Positions 15,873 to 24,508 of a stretch of 39,670 nt of DNA are shown here, in pieces. The stretch spans positions 1-39,670 of the forward strand of contig JAAWNQ010000018.1 in assembly GCA_022799035.1 (NCBI GenBank). The letters run 5' to 3'. How positions within the stretch are numbered: position 1 is the first letter of the stretch; each line of letters starts with the position of its first letter. The stretch comes from Oscillospiraceae bacterium (GTDB lineage: Bacteria > Bacillota > Clostridia > Oscillospirales > Oscillospiraceae). A program made the translations under genes and the position numbers. The notes beneath the pieces were generated by a model. The model ran no database searches. It was not told the origin of the DNA and worked only from the letters and a program-made list of their open reading frames with translations.

Positions 15873-16078
15873 AATATGAACGGCCCGGGGCCATGGAACG
15901 CTGGAAATGAACAGCGGGTTTGGGTTGGCTCCTTTTCCCGGAAGCCGGGGCGCCGGGGCGGACATATTTTATGCGGGGAATGGTTGGGCTTCTCTCTTTT
16001 TTTTCCAGCTTTTTTCTCTTGCCGGACGAAGGTAGGTTGCCCCAAACATAAAAATTGAAACGGGAATTTTTTAGCAAA

Positions 16079-16106
16079 AAAGGGACGCGCCGGAGCGCGT
16101 CCCTTT
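16079..16106 (-). terminator. Terminator of the Bax-inhibitor-1 gene
   Basis: A 12-bp stem AAAGGGACGCGC with a 4-base loop. On the minus strand it is followed by a T-run. It lies 14 bases past the stop codon. Confidence 0.85.
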
Positions 16107-16120
16107 GGATGGGTCCCGGA

Positions 16121-16867
16121 TCAGTTCCGGCTTCTCTTGCCGAAGATCCGCAGCAGATAGAGGAACATGTTGATGAAGTCCAGATAAAGCTGGAGGGCGG
16201 AGAAGATGGACGCCTTTTTCAGCATGATCTCGTCCCCCTGATAGGCGGCGTAGAAGGAACGGATCTTCTGGGTATCATAGGCGGTGTAGGCCAGGAACAG
16301 GATGACCCCCAGGGTGCAGAGGATCTGATCCGCCACGGCCAGACCGGGGATGAAGAACATCAGCAGGTTCATCAGGATCAGGAAGATGAGCCCGCCCACC
16401 AGGACCGAGCGCATCCGGCTCAGGTCAATATGGGTGACAAAGCCGAAAACCGCCATGCCGCCAAAGTAGAGGGAGGTGGCGGCAAACACCAGCAGCAGAG
16501 TCACCAGATCGTAGCTCAGGAAGATCACCGCGAAGGTGACCCCTGTCAGGGCAGAGTAGACAAAGAAAAACAGGGTGGCGGTGCCGGTGGAGATCTTGTG
16601 GAGGAAGGCAGTCATGCCCAGGACCACCACCAGCTCGGCGATCATCAGGACCAGATGGAAGGCGGGGATAAGGGTGAAGGCCTTGACCACCAGCAGATAG
16701 CCCCGGCGGGTCTCGGTGAAAAAGATGGCGGTGAGGAAGGTGACCATCAGGCCCAGGAACATGAGGAGGAAGGTCTTGGCGGTATAGCGGCCCAGGCTCT
16801 CCCCGGCGACGGCGCCCTGCTCCAGGCGGCGCTCCTGCTCGTAAAAGTTATTTTCCATATTTTCCAT
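16121..16867 (-). CDS. Bax inhibitor-1 / YccA family membrane protein
   Basis: A 248-residue protein with about seven transmembrane helices after a polar N-terminus. It has the family pattern ISTGTATLFFFVYSALTGVT around residues 90-110 and the C-terminal LAYTAYDTQKIRSFYAAYQG segment, where Asp residues act as a pH/calcium latch in the family. Bacterial members are proposed calcium-leak or membrane-homeostasis proteins. Close to the end lies LQLYLDFINMFLYLLRIFG, typical of the family. GGAG lies about 10 bases upstream of the ATG. The next gene upstream is a CtpE-like (possibly calcium) P-type ATPase, which suggests a shared ion-homeostasis role. Confidence 0.93.
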   Translation of the reverse strand: MENMENNFYEQERRLEQGAVAGESLGRYTAKTFLLMFLGLMVTFLTAIFFTETRRGYLLVVKAFTLIPAFHLVLMIAELVVVLGMTAFLHKISTGTATLFFFVYSALTGVTFAVIFLSYDLVTLLLVFAATSLYFGGMAVFGFVTHIDLSRMRSVLVGGLIFLILMNLLMFFIPGLAVADQILCTLGVILFLAYTAYDTQKIRSFYAAYQGDEIMLKKASIFSALQLYLDFINMFLYLLRIFGKRSRN

Positions 16868-16958
16868 TTCAGATCGCTCCTTTTTTCAGGATGGGACGGC
16901 GCACTTAGGCGCCCCGCTCTCCTATGGGTCTATGGGTATTTTAGCACAGCTTTCCCGG

Positions 16959-19421
16959 TTATACAAGGGAATTTTTGGACTCACGCCGGCCGGAGCGGCG
17001 TTTTTTCAACCTCCGCAGCAGTCGGCGGGTCCGGTGGAACAGATTCAGGATAAACCGCATGATGGGCCAGCACAGGGCCAGAAACACCGCCAAGACAAGA
17101 TTTTCCTGCAAATTCAAGGTGCTCAGGGAGAAGAAATCCCGGAGGAAGACCACACAGAAAACCATGGCCGCCGCCACCAGAGCCCAAAGGACCCGGCGTT
17201 TGGCGTCGAAGGGCTTACAGACCTGATAGAGGACCAGAAGGCCGATAAAGGCCACGCACAGGGCGGACAGGGTGGACAGGGACTGGGTGGAAAAATCGAA
17301 GGCGAAGGCGAAGGCCTGTATGCCCAGAATGACAATGAGGTCGGTAAGGCCCCCGGGGAAGGCCTCCCGCAGGACGTTGGGCAGGAAGGCGCCGTGGACC
17401 CGGCTCTTGTTGGGCTCCAGGGCCAGGAAGAAGGAGGGCACCCCGATGGTGAGGGCGGAGATGAGAGACAGCTGGATGGGCACCAGGGGGTAGGGCATAT
17501 CCACAAAGATGGTGAGCAGGGACAGGCAGAAGGAGAAAATATTCTTCACCAGATAGAGGGAGGCGGAGCGCTGAATGTTGTTGATCACCCGCCGCCCCTC
17601 CGCCACCACCTGGGGAAGGCAGGCGAAGTTGGAGTCCAGCAATACAAGCTGGGCGGCGTGGCAGGCCGCGTCGGAGCCCGAGGCCATGGCGATGCCGCAG
17701 TCGGCATCCTTCAGGGCCAGCACGTCGTTGACTCCGTCCCCGGTCATGGCTACGGTGTGGCCCTGCTTCTGGAGGGCCTTTACCAGCTTCCGCTTCTGGC
17801 CCGGGGTGACCCGGCCGAAAACGGTGTACTCTCCAGCGGCGCGGAAAATGTCCTCGTCGGTCTGGAGGGTGGCGGCGTCCACCCATCTCTCCCCATTCTC
17901 CACCCCGGCCTGACGGGCCACCTCGGCCACGGTCATGGGGTTGTCCCCGGAGATGACCTTCACCGCCACCCCCTGCTGGGCGAAGTAGGCGAAGGTGTCG
18001 GGGGCCTCGGGCCGGATCCGGTTGGAGAGAAGGGCCAGGGCCATGGGGCGGACCTTTCGGCCGTCCAGAGGGATCTTGCCGTCGGGGACCCCGGCATAGC
18101 CCGCCAGAAGGAGGACCCGGTAGCCCTTGGCCTGGAAGGGCTCCACCGTCTCCCGAAGGTCGGCGTACCGCTCCCCCATCACAAACTCAGGCGCCCCCGC
18201 CACAAAGGCTCCCTGGGGGGAGAAGACGGCGGCGGAATATTTGTAGGCCGAGGAGAAGGGGACTCTGGCCGAGCAGGCCCAGGAAACCTTTTTGTCAAAG
18301 CGGGCGGCCATGGCCTTCCCTGTCTCGTTATCCGGATCCAGGGCGGCGAAGAGGGCGCTCACCGCCTCCTCCACCGAATCCCGGGGGTACTCCTCCTCAT
18401 CCAGGAGGATCAGGTCCTGGACGGTCATCTCAGGCTGGGTGATGGTACCCGTCTTATCCACGCAGAGCACATCCACCCGGGCCAGGGTCTCGATACAGTT
18501 CATATCCTGGGCCAGGGTCTTTTTCTGAGCCAGACGGATCATGCTCACCGCCAGGGCCACGCTGGTGAGGAGGTATAGTCCCTCGGGGATCATGCCGATG
18601 AGGGCGGCCACGGTGGCGGTGACGGCCTGACGAAGGCCCAGGTCCAGCACGAAATACTGCTTCCAGAACAAAATGGCCCCGATGGGGATGAGGGCAAAGC
18701 CGATGAAGCGGATCAGCTTGGTGAGGGAGGCCATCATCTCCGACTGGCCGGCGGTGACCCCCTTCTTGGCCTCCAGGGTGAGGCGGGCGGCGTAGGAGTC
18801 GGCCCCCACCGCCGTGAGCTGGGCCCGGCAGGAGCCGGAGACGATAAAGGAGCCGGAGCGGAGCTTGCCCCCAGGGCCCCGCTCCTGGGGCTCGGCCTCT
18901 CCGGTGATCATGGACTCGTTCACCATCACCGTCCCCGCCCGAAGAATGGCGTCGGCGGTGACCTGATCCCCGGCGGAGAACAGGGCGATGTCGTCCCGGA
19001 CCATATGGTCGGTGGGCACCTCCATCTCCATCCCCGCCCGGATCACCTTGCTCCGGGGGGCGGCCAGCAGCTTGAGCTTGTCGATGGTCCGCTTGGAGCG
19101 CAGCTCCTGGAAGATGCCGATGGCGGTGTTGGCGATGGCGATGAAAATAAAGGTGGCGTCCCGGTAGGAGCCCACGGCGATGAGGGCGGCGGCCAGCACC
19201 GCGAAGATCAGGTTGAAGAAGGTGAACACGTTCTCCTTCACGATCTGCCCCTCGGTGCGGGTGGGGCCGCTGACGCTCACGTTGGACCAGCCCCCCTTCT
19301 GCCGCTCCAGCACCTGATCCTTGGTAAGGCCCTCCTCCGGAGCGGCCTCCACCACAGGCAGAGGGGCGCGGAGATCGGAGGCCTCCTCCCGAGCGATTTT
19401 TTTCCGTTTCAACGTATTCAC
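16959..19421 (-). CDS. P-type cation-transporting ATPase, CtpE-like
   Basis: An 820-residue ion pump energised by ATP. The phosphorylation motif DKTGTIT follows ARVDVLCV. The hinge GDGVNDVLALKDADCGIAM and the actuator TGEA (in place of TGES) are present. Membrane helix 4 reads IGMIPEGLYLLTSVALA. The PEGL motif, the TGEA variant and the hinge sequence resemble mycobacterial CtpE, a proposed calcium importer. Ion specificity is therefore a guess between Ca2+ and Mg2+. No heavy-metal-binding N-terminal domain is seen. The start is GTG 19421 with GGGAG upstream. It is divergent from a small membrane protein gene 51 bases away. Confidence 0.94.
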   Translation of the reverse strand: MNTLKRKKIAREEASDLRAPLPVVEAAPEEGLTKDQVLERQKGGWSNVSVSGPTRTEGQIVKENVFTFFNLIFAVLAAALIAVGSYRDATFIFIAIANTAIGIFQELRSKRTIDKLKLLAAPRSKVIRAGMEMEVPTDHMVRDDIALFSAGDQVTADAILRAGTVMVNESMITGEAEPQERGPGGKLRSGSFIVSGSCRAQLTAVGADSYAARLTLEAKKGVTAGQSEMMASLTKLIRFIGFALIPIGAILFWKQYFVLDLGLRQAVTATVAALIGMIPEGLYLLTSVALAVSMIRLAQKKTLAQDMNCIETLARVDVLCVDKTGTITQPEMTVQDLILLDEEEYPRDSVEEAVSALFAALDPDNETGKAMAARFDKKVSWACSARVPFSSAYKYSAAVFSPQGAFVAGAPEFVMGERYADLRETVEPFQAKGYRVLLLAGYAGVPDGKIPLDGRKVRPMALALLSNRIRPEAPDTFAYFAQQGVAVKVISGDNPMTVAEVARQAGVENGERWVDAATLQTDEDIFRAAGEYTVFGRVTPGQKRKLVKALQKQGHTVAMTGDGVNDVLALKDADCGIAMASGSDAACHAAQLVLLDSNFACLPQVVAEGRRVINNIQRSASLYLVKNIFSFCLSLLTIFVDMPYPLVPIQLSLISALTIGVPSFFLALEPNKSRVHGAFLPNVLREAFPGGLTDLIVILGIQAFAFAFDFSTQSLSTLSALCVAFIGLLVLYQVCKPFDAKRRVLWALVAAAMVFCVVFLRDFFSLSTLNLQENLVLAVFLALCWPIMRFILNLFHRTRRLLRRLKKRRSGRRESKNSLV

Positions 19422-19472
19422 CTTCTATCTCTCCCCCTTCCCTGCTATATATGGAGGAGGGAGGTGGTTTTT

Positions 19473-19736
19473 TTGCGTGAACAAACAAAGGTTTCCAGCG
19501 ACACCATGACCCGGCTGGCCATCTGCGCCGTGGTGGCCGCAGCGGCGGTCTACGCCGGGGAGAAGCTTTGCGAGGGCAGGCACTGGCCCCTATGGGAAAA
19601 ATACGGCCCCTGGATCCTGGAGAATAAAGTCCAGGCCATCACGGTCCTGGCGGCGGTGCTGTACGGGGTCAGTCTGGCCCTGTGGCCCGAGGAGAAGAAA
19701 CCGGAGGTGGTGGAGGGATTTGAGGCCTGCGTATGA
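19473..19736 (+). CDS. Small membrane protein, unknown function
   Basis: I do not recognise this 87-residue protein. It has two hydrophobic stretches, about 13-28 (RLAICAVVAAAAVYAG) and 50-67 (ITVLAAVLYGVSLALWP), joined by a Trp-rich loop (HWPLWEKYGPWILENK). The tail is acidic. I choose TTG at 19473 because GGGAGGTGG ends 6 bases before it; the in-frame ATG at 19506 has no ribosome-binding site. It is divergent from the P-type ATPase. Its stop codon is followed immediately by a MITE-like repeat. It could be an accessory subunit of the pump, but only position supports that. Confidence 0.65.
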   Translation: MREQTKVSSDTMTRLAICAVVAAAAVYAGEKLCEGRHWPLWEKYGPWILENKVQAITVLAAVLYGVSLALWPEEKKPEVVEGFEACV

Positions 19737-19865
19737 AAGTGAAAAATGAAAAGTTAAAAGTGAAAAAGCTATAGTCTTGCTGCCGCCAAAGGCGGCACAT
19801 TTCAAGTAGTCCGGCTCCGCCGGACATCCCTATTTCAGCTTTTTCATTTTTCACTTTTAACTTTA
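19735..19865 (+). repeat. MITE-like element, copy A
   Basis: About 130 bases with AT-rich inverted ends (AAAGTGAAAAATGAAAAG against CTTTTTCATTTTTCACTTT). Two internal GC hairpins are present: GCCGCCAAAGGCGGC and GTCCGGCTCCGCCGGAC. It starts directly behind the TGA of the small membrane protein. Its far end supplies the TAA of the convergent ROK gene. Confidence 0.8.
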
Positions 19866-20807
19866 CCTATACAGGGGTACCATAGCCCCGCCGATGATGC
19901 CCGCGTCATTGCCCAGCTGGGCTACGCAGAGCTTGGTGCGGCGGGGGCTGTCTTTGGTGAACTCCTCCCGGTTCAGGGCGGAGCGAAGGGGGGCGAGGAG
20001 ATTCTCCCCCTGGGCGCAGATGCCGCCGCCGATGCACAGGACCTCGGGCTGAAGGATATTAATGAGGTTGGCAAGGCCGCAGGCCAGGTCCTCTATGTAC
20101 TCGTCCAGAACGGCCTGGGCCACGGCGTCCCCGGCCTGGGCCGCGTCAAAGGGGGTCTTGCCGTTGACCTGGTCCAGGGTGGGGGCCAGCCTCCACAGGC
20201 CGCTGTGGGGGTTAGCCTCCATGGCCTCCCGGGTGGAGCGGATGAGGCCGGTGGCCGAGGCGTAGGCCTCCCAGCAGCCCTTTCTCCCGCAGGTGCACGC
20301 CCGGCCCCCCCGGTGGATGACGGTGTGGCCCGCCTCCATGCCGGAGTAGTTGAAGCCGGTGTAGAGCTTGCCCTCCAGCACCGCCCCCGAGCCCACCCCG
20401 GTGCCCAGGGTGACGGCCACCAGGGACTTGTGGCCCATCCCCGCCCCGGCCACGAACTCCCCCAGGGCGGCGGCGTTTGCGTCGTTCTCCAGCAGGGCGG
20501 GAAGTCCCAGCCGCTGGGTCACCATATCGGCCAGGGGGGCATGGTCCAGCTCCAGGTTGTAGGCGTGGAACACCACGCCCCCCTCCGGGTCGATGTTCCC
20601 CGGGGAGGCCAGCCCTACGCTCCGGGCCTGGGAAACCTCCACCCCCGCCTTCTCCGCCGCCAGACGGGCGGCTTGGGCGATGGAGTCCGCGATGGGCTCC
20701 GCCCCCCGGGGGCAGGGGACGCTGGCCTTGGCCAGCAGCCGTCCCTCCCCATCCACGATACCTGCCGCCACATTGGTGCCGCCCAGGTCGATCCCCACAT
20801 AATACAC
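19863..20807 (-). CDS. ROK-family glucokinase
   Basis: Phosphorylates glucose (or a related hexose) with ATP. The 314-residue protein starts YYVGIDLGGTNVAAGIVDGE (phosphate 1 loop). It has LLENDANAAALGEF with the catalytic Asp, and GTGVGSGAVLEGKLYTG. The ROK zinc signature is CTCGRKGCWE. Length is normal. The start is GTG 20807 with GGGAGGA 7 bases upstream. Its stop codon lies inside the end of the MITE-like copy A. Substrate could also be N-acetylglucosamine or mannose; the sugar-contact E-x-G-H segment (MEAGHTVIH) fits glucokinase. Confidence 0.93.
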   Translation of the reverse strand: MYYVGIDLGGTNVAAGIVDGEGRLLAKASVPCPRGAEPIADSIAQAARLAAEKAGVEVSQARSVGLASPGNIDPEGGVVFHAYNLELDHAPLADMVTQRLGLPALLENDANAAALGEFVAGAGMGHKSLVAVTLGTGVGSGAVLEGKLYTGFNYSGMEAGHTVIHRGGRACTCGRKGCWEAYASATGLIRSTREAMEANPHSGLWRLAPTLDQVNGKTPFDAAQAGDAVAQAVLDEYIEDLACGLANLINILQPEVLCIGGGICAQGENLLAPLRSALNREEFTKDSPRRTKLCVAQLGNDAGIIGGAMVPLYR

Positions 20808-20903
20808 AGCGATTCCTCCCCTTTTAGTTTACATAATATAATTATGGAAAACCTTATCCCGTGGAAGAAGGCTTCTAAAGGTCTGTGGTCATTATAAATC
20901 AAA

Positions 20904-20938
20904 TCCGCCCTTCTGGCTACCCGGAAAGGCGGAATTTT
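20904..20938. terminator. Weak hairpin between ROK and PPTase genes
   Basis: TCCGCC and GGCGGA arms with a long GC loop; on the plus strand five T follow. It may terminate the leftward PPTase transcript, but the minus-strand T-run is interrupted. Confidence 0.4.
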
Positions 20939-20947
20939 TCCATTTGT

Positions 20948-21439
20948 TCACAAATTCTTAAGGCATAGTCCGCCCCGCCAGTCCGCCCCGGCCAGGGCGG
21001 TGAAGGCGAAGCCCTCCCAAACCCCCGTCTCCCCCGGCTCCAGCAGGGGCACCGAGACCTGCCGGGGCGGGCGGCGGAAGATCCCCTCCCCGGTACACTT
21101 CACCCGGGCCTCCTTCAATGTCCAGAGGGTATAGAAGTCCTCCCACCGGCCTCCCCTGCTTTGGAACCAGGCGTATTCCCGGCTATTGAGGGCGTACCGG
21201 GGAAGCCCCGGGGAGCGGGGGGCCGTCACCTCGATATCCGCCCCAAGAGGGGCCTCCCCAAAAGCGCAGAGGGACAGGCCCCGGGAGTGGCTGAGGCTGA
21301 AATGGAGGTGGGGGCGCTCCGGGAACCAGGGCTTCCCCCCCTCCTGCCGCTCTATCCTGGGAAGGGACTCCATCCCCTCCTCCCTCAGGAGGGCGGCCAG
21401 CAGCGCGTAGGCGTCCCCCTCCCCCACCTTCCAGATCAC
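20948..21439 (-). CDS. 4'-phosphopantetheinyl transferase (Sfp-type)
   Basis: Transfers the phosphopantetheine arm from CoA to carrier proteins. With the chosen start it is 163 residues. Motifs are LHFSLSHSRGLSLCAF, the metal-binding LGADIEV, and FYTLWTLKEARVKCTGEG (the W-x-x-KEA motif). The start is GTG 21439, because GGGAGGTGA lies 8 bases upstream; a longer frame exists but would begin without a ribosome-binding site. The N-terminal subdomain is shorter than in Sfp (about 220 residues). No polyketide or peptide synthase is nearby, so the target carrier is not known. Confidence 0.88.
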   Translation of the reverse strand: MIWKVGEGDAYALLAALLREEGMESLPRIERQEGGKPWFPERPHLHFSLSHSRGLSLCAFGEAPLGADIEVTAPRSPGLPRYALNSREYAWFQSRGGRWEDFYTLWTLKEARVKCTGEGIFRRPPRQVSVPLLEPGETGVWEGFAFTALAGADWRGGLCLKNL

Positions 21440-21625
21440 GGCCCTCACCTCCCTTTTTTGACATTTTAGCATTTTTGCTCTTTCCTCCGCAAGGGTTTTC
21501 GGGTAAAATAGGAGTTTGGACAGGCCGATGGGCCCATTCCTCCCATACATTAAGGGAATCTTAAACATTTCCCCCCTTTGGGCTTAAAAAAGGGGCCGTA
21601 TACTCTCCAACATGAGGTGATCGCC

Positions 21626-22330
21626 ATGTATAACATTCTGATCTGCGACGACGACCGGGATATTGTCTCCGCCCTGGACATCTATCTCACCAGCGAGGGC
21701 TACCACACCATCGCTGCCTACGATGGGGCCCAGGCGGTAAAGGCGGTGGAGGAGAACGACGTCCACCTGATCCTGATGGACGTGATGATGCCCAACCTGG
21801 ACGGCATCCGGGCCACCGCCAGACTGCGGGAAAAGTCCAACGTGCCCATCATCCTCCTCACCGCCAAATCGGAGGACGCGGACAAGGTGCTGGGGCTGAA
21901 CATCGGGGCCGACGACTACGTGACCAAGCCCTTCAACCCCATGGAGGTCATGGCCCGGGTGAAGAGCCAGCTGCGCCGCTACACCCTGCTGGGAGGCAAG
22001 GAGGGCACCGCGGGGGCCGCTGACGACGGCCTTCTGAAAAACGGGGGCATCGCCATGGACGACGCCGCCAAGACGGTCACCGTGGACGGGGAGCCGGCAA
22101 GCCTGACCCCCATCGAGTTCAATATTTTACGCCTTCTCCTCCAGCACCCGGGGCAGGTGTTCTCCACCGCCCAGATCTACGAGCAGGTGTGGAACGACCC
22201 GGCCTACGGCTCAGAGAACACGGTGGCGGTCCACATCCGCCACCTGCGGGAAAAAATCGAGATCGACCCGGCCAACCCCAGGTACATCAAGGTGGTGTGG
22301 GGGCTGGGATACAAGATGGAGAAAAGTTAA
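21626..22330 (+). CDS. OmpR/PhoB-family response regulator
   Basis: A 234-residue two-component regulator. Receiver domain residues are in MYNILICDDDRDI (acidic pair), LILMDVMMPNLDG (phospho-acceptor Asp) and GADDYVTKPF (Lys). The C-terminal winged helix reads LTPIEFNILRLLLQHPGQVF and TVAVHIRHLREKI, ending in VVWGLGYKMEK. It resembles VanR-type regulators. The ATG at 21626 has GAGGTGA upstream. Its TAA is contributed by the start of MITE-like copy B, which separates it from its sensor kinase. The target genes are not evident. Confidence 0.95.
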   Translation: MYNILICDDDRDIVSALDIYLTSEGYHTIAAYDGAQAVKAVEENDVHLILMDVMMPNLDGIRATARLREKSNVPIILLTAKSEDADKVLGLNIGADDYVTKPFNPMEVMARVKSQLRRYTLLGGKEGTAGAADDGLLKNGGIAMDDAAKTVTVDGEPASLTPIEFNILRLLLQHPGQVFSTAQIYEQVWNDPAYGSENTVAVHIRHLREKIEIDPANPRYIKVVWGLGYKMEKS

Positions 22331-22450
22331 AAGTGAAAAATGAAAAGTGAAAAAGCTATGGTCCTGTGGCGGCCGCAGGCCGCTTATTTAAATAGTCCGG
22401 CCAGGCCGGACACCGAAACTTTTCACTTTTAATTTTTAACTTTTAACTTT
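22322..22450 (+). repeat. MITE-like element, copy B, between regulator and kinase
   Basis: Same architecture as copy A: AAAGTTAAAAGTGAAAAATG end, AAAAAGCTATGGTCCTG, hairpins GCGGCCGCAGGCCGC and GTCCGGCCAGGCCGGAC, then a CTTTTCACTTTTAATTTTTA end. It sits inside an operon, so it is transcribed. It supplies the regulator's stop codon. Confidence 0.8.
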
Positions 22451-22462
22451 TTTGGGGGTAAT

Positions 22463-24508
22463 ATGATGAGACAAGATATCCGTTCCCATGCCTGGTTCAA
22501 GGCCCTGGCCCTGCTGCTCACCCTGGCCTGCGCCGTGGGGGCCACTTTCGGGTGCCTTTACTGCGGGCTATACTGGGACAGCTTTTTTGAGGGCGGCGAC
22601 TACACCTACTCCCTGGCCTGGAACCAGGCCATGAACGCCAGGTACAGCCACCTGACGGAGATACTGAACGACTATGACTCCATGCGCCGGGGCCAGTCCC
22701 TGGGCTATCTGGAGGATCAGTATTACCAGGAGTGGCTGGACGCCTTCAGCCCTGCCAAGACCAACTTCCGTTATATCATCCGGGACAATGCCACCGGGGA
22801 GATCCTGCTCAGCTCCTCGGGATCGGATAGCCTGGAGCATGTTTCCCATGAGAATCTTTTCCGCCATGTGTACACCATCTCCCCCTCCCGGATCTACTAC
22901 AACTACCGGGAATATAACGAGGAGCAAAACTTTACCGTCTTTTTCAGTGACAACGACACGGTGCTGGCCCAGGTTCCCGGCAACGAAAGCATTCTCTACC
23001 AGGATGGGGAGACCTTCCAGTACGCGCTGGAATACGGCATAGACGAACGCTATGCCGTCCAGGACGAGTTCCGGGAGCTGAAAAGCACCCTGGTCAAAGG
23101 GGACATCCGGATCCTCTACGCCACCGCCGTCCTGGCCCTGATCTTCCTGGCCGGCACCGTCCTGCTGCTGTGCTGCGCCGGGCGGCGGCGGGGAGCCGAG
23201 ACCTTCGTGCTCAACTGGACAGACCAGATCCCCTACGACCTGTACCTGTTCTTGATGGGCTGGGGGGCGGTGCTGTGCTTTGCTCTGGGGGGCAACGCCA
23301 TGTCGGAGGGGTATCTCTACCACTATAACGACCCCTCTTTCTACGCCATGATGGGGGTGTCCGTGATCTCCCTGACGGCGGGCTTTACCCTGACGGAGGC
23401 CGGACTTATGTCAACTGCCACCCGGATCAAAACCCACACCCTGTTTCGCAACACCGTCACCTGGAAACTCCTGAGCTGGATAGGCCGGGGCTTCCGGGGC
23501 CTGGGCCGGTGGTGGCGGGCCACCTTTGGCAACTGGAACATGACCCAGCGGGTCATCCTGCTGTTTCTCTGCTATCTCATCGGCACTGTTCTTACCAGTC
23601 TCACCGTGGTCCTGATCCCGGTCTACCAGGGGGCAGTCCTCTTCTGTATCTGCCGCTGGGTGGAGGAGTGGCGGAAGATCCGCCAGGGCACCCAGGCCAT
23701 CGTGGGAGGCGCCCCCGAGACCGTCATCGACACCAGCAAAATGAACCGGTTCCCCGACCTTCTGGAGCATGCCGGGCAGCTCAACGACCTGGGAAGCGCC
23801 ATCAACACCGCCGTGGACGAGCGGCTGAAGTCGGAGCGGATGAAGGCCGAACTGATCACCAATGTGTCCCACGACCTGAAAACCCCCCTCACTTCCATCA
23901 TCAACTATGTGGACCTTCTCAAAAAGGAGAACATCCAGGGGGAGAAAGCCCAGGAGTATATCGAGGTACTGGACCGGAAGAGCCAGCGGCTCAAGAAACT
24001 CACCGAGGATCTGGTGGAGGCCAGCAAGGCCTCCACGGGGACTCTGACAGTGAACCCGGAGCGGCTGGGGGTGACCCAGCTGGTGACCCAGGCCCTGGGG
24101 GAGTACAGTGAAAAGCTCTCCGCCGCGGGGCTGACGGTGATTTCCACCCTCACCGAGGAGGAGGTCTATGTCCAGGCTGACGGACGGCATTTCTGGCGTA
24201 TTTTGGATAATCTCATGGGAAACTGTGTCAAATATGCCATGCCAGAAACACGGGTCTATCTGGACCTGGTAGCCTGGGACGGGTATGTGACCCTCTCCCT
24301 GAAAAACATCTCGGCAGGTCAGCTGAACATCCCCGCCGAGCAGCTTATGGAGCGGTTTGTCCGGGGGGACGAGAGCCGCACCACCGAGGGCAGCGGCCTG
24401 GGTCTCTCCATCGCCCGGAGCCTTACCGAGCTTCAGGGGGGCCTGTTCCGCCTGGAGGTGGACGGGGATCTGTTTAAGGCGGTGGTGAGCTTTCCGCAGG
24501 TGAAGTAG
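22463..24508 (+). CDS. Sensor histidine kinase
   Basis: A 681-residue membrane kinase paired with the upstream regulator. The first membrane helix is about 12-36. An extracytoplasmic sensor region follows to about 210 (not recognised, Tyr-rich). Then come further membrane helices at about 218-240, 260-280, 295-315 and 365-400. The histidine-phosphorylation motif is LITNVSHDLKTPLTSIINYV. The ATPase domain has the N-box LDNLMGNCVKYAM and the G-box GSGLGLSIARSL. The number of membrane segments is higher than in VanS-type kinases. The start is ATG 22463, with GGGGG upstream. The signal is unknown. Confidence 0.95.
   Translation: MMRQDIRSHAWFKALALLLTLACAVGATFGCLYCGLYWDSFFEGGDYTYSLAWNQAMNARYSHLTEILNDYDSMRRGQSLGYLEDQYYQEWLDAFSPAKTNFRYIIRDNATGEILLSSSGSDSLEHVSHENLFRHVYTISPSRIYYNYREYNEEQNFTVFFSDNDTVLAQVPGNESILYQDGETFQYALEYGIDERYAVQDEFRELKSTLVKGDIRILYATAVLALIFLAGTVLLLCCAGRRRGAETFVLNWTDQIPYDLYLFLMGWGAVLCFALGGNAMSEGYLYHYNDPSFYAMMGVSVISLTAGFTLTEAGLMSTATRIKTHTLFRNTVTWKLLSWIGRGFRGLGRWWRATFGNWNMTQRVILLFLCYLIGTVLTSLTVVLIPVYQGAVLFCICRWVEEWRKIRQGTQAIVGGAPETVIDTSKMNRFPDLLEHAGQLNDLGSAINTAVDERLKSERMKAELITNVSHDLKTPLTSIINYVDLLKKENIQGEKAQEYIEVLDRKSQRLKKLTEDLVEASKASTGTLTVNPERLGVTQLVTQALGEYSEKLSAAGLTVISTLTEEEVYVQADGRHFWRILDNLMGNCVKYAMPETRVYLDLVAWDGYVTLSLKNISAGQLNIPAEQLMERFVRGDESRTTEGSGLGLSIARSLTELQGGLFRLEVDGDLFKAVVSFPQVK

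Larger units (their letters stand above)
15807..16120. other. Gene-free gap between spoIVB and the Bax-inhibitor gene
   Basis: No credible protein gene. The short frames here are Lys/Arg/Pro-rich without ribosome-binding sites. Two minus-strand terminator-like hairpins (about 15835-15872 and 16079-16106) enclose about 200 bases, leaving room for a small leftward transcript. I find no convincing promoter in it. Confidence 0.5.

Noticed and set aside
15871-16077. A 68-residue minus-strand frame between spoIVB and the Bax-inhibitor gene
   Set aside because: No ribosome-binding site and Lys/Arg/Pro-rich composition; a non-coding transcript is more plausible than a protein.
16055-18578. Very long plus-strand frames opposite the Bax-inhibitor and P-type ATPase genes
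   Set aside because: Translations are Gly/His/Gln-rich antisense shadows; the minus-strand frames carry clear family motifs.
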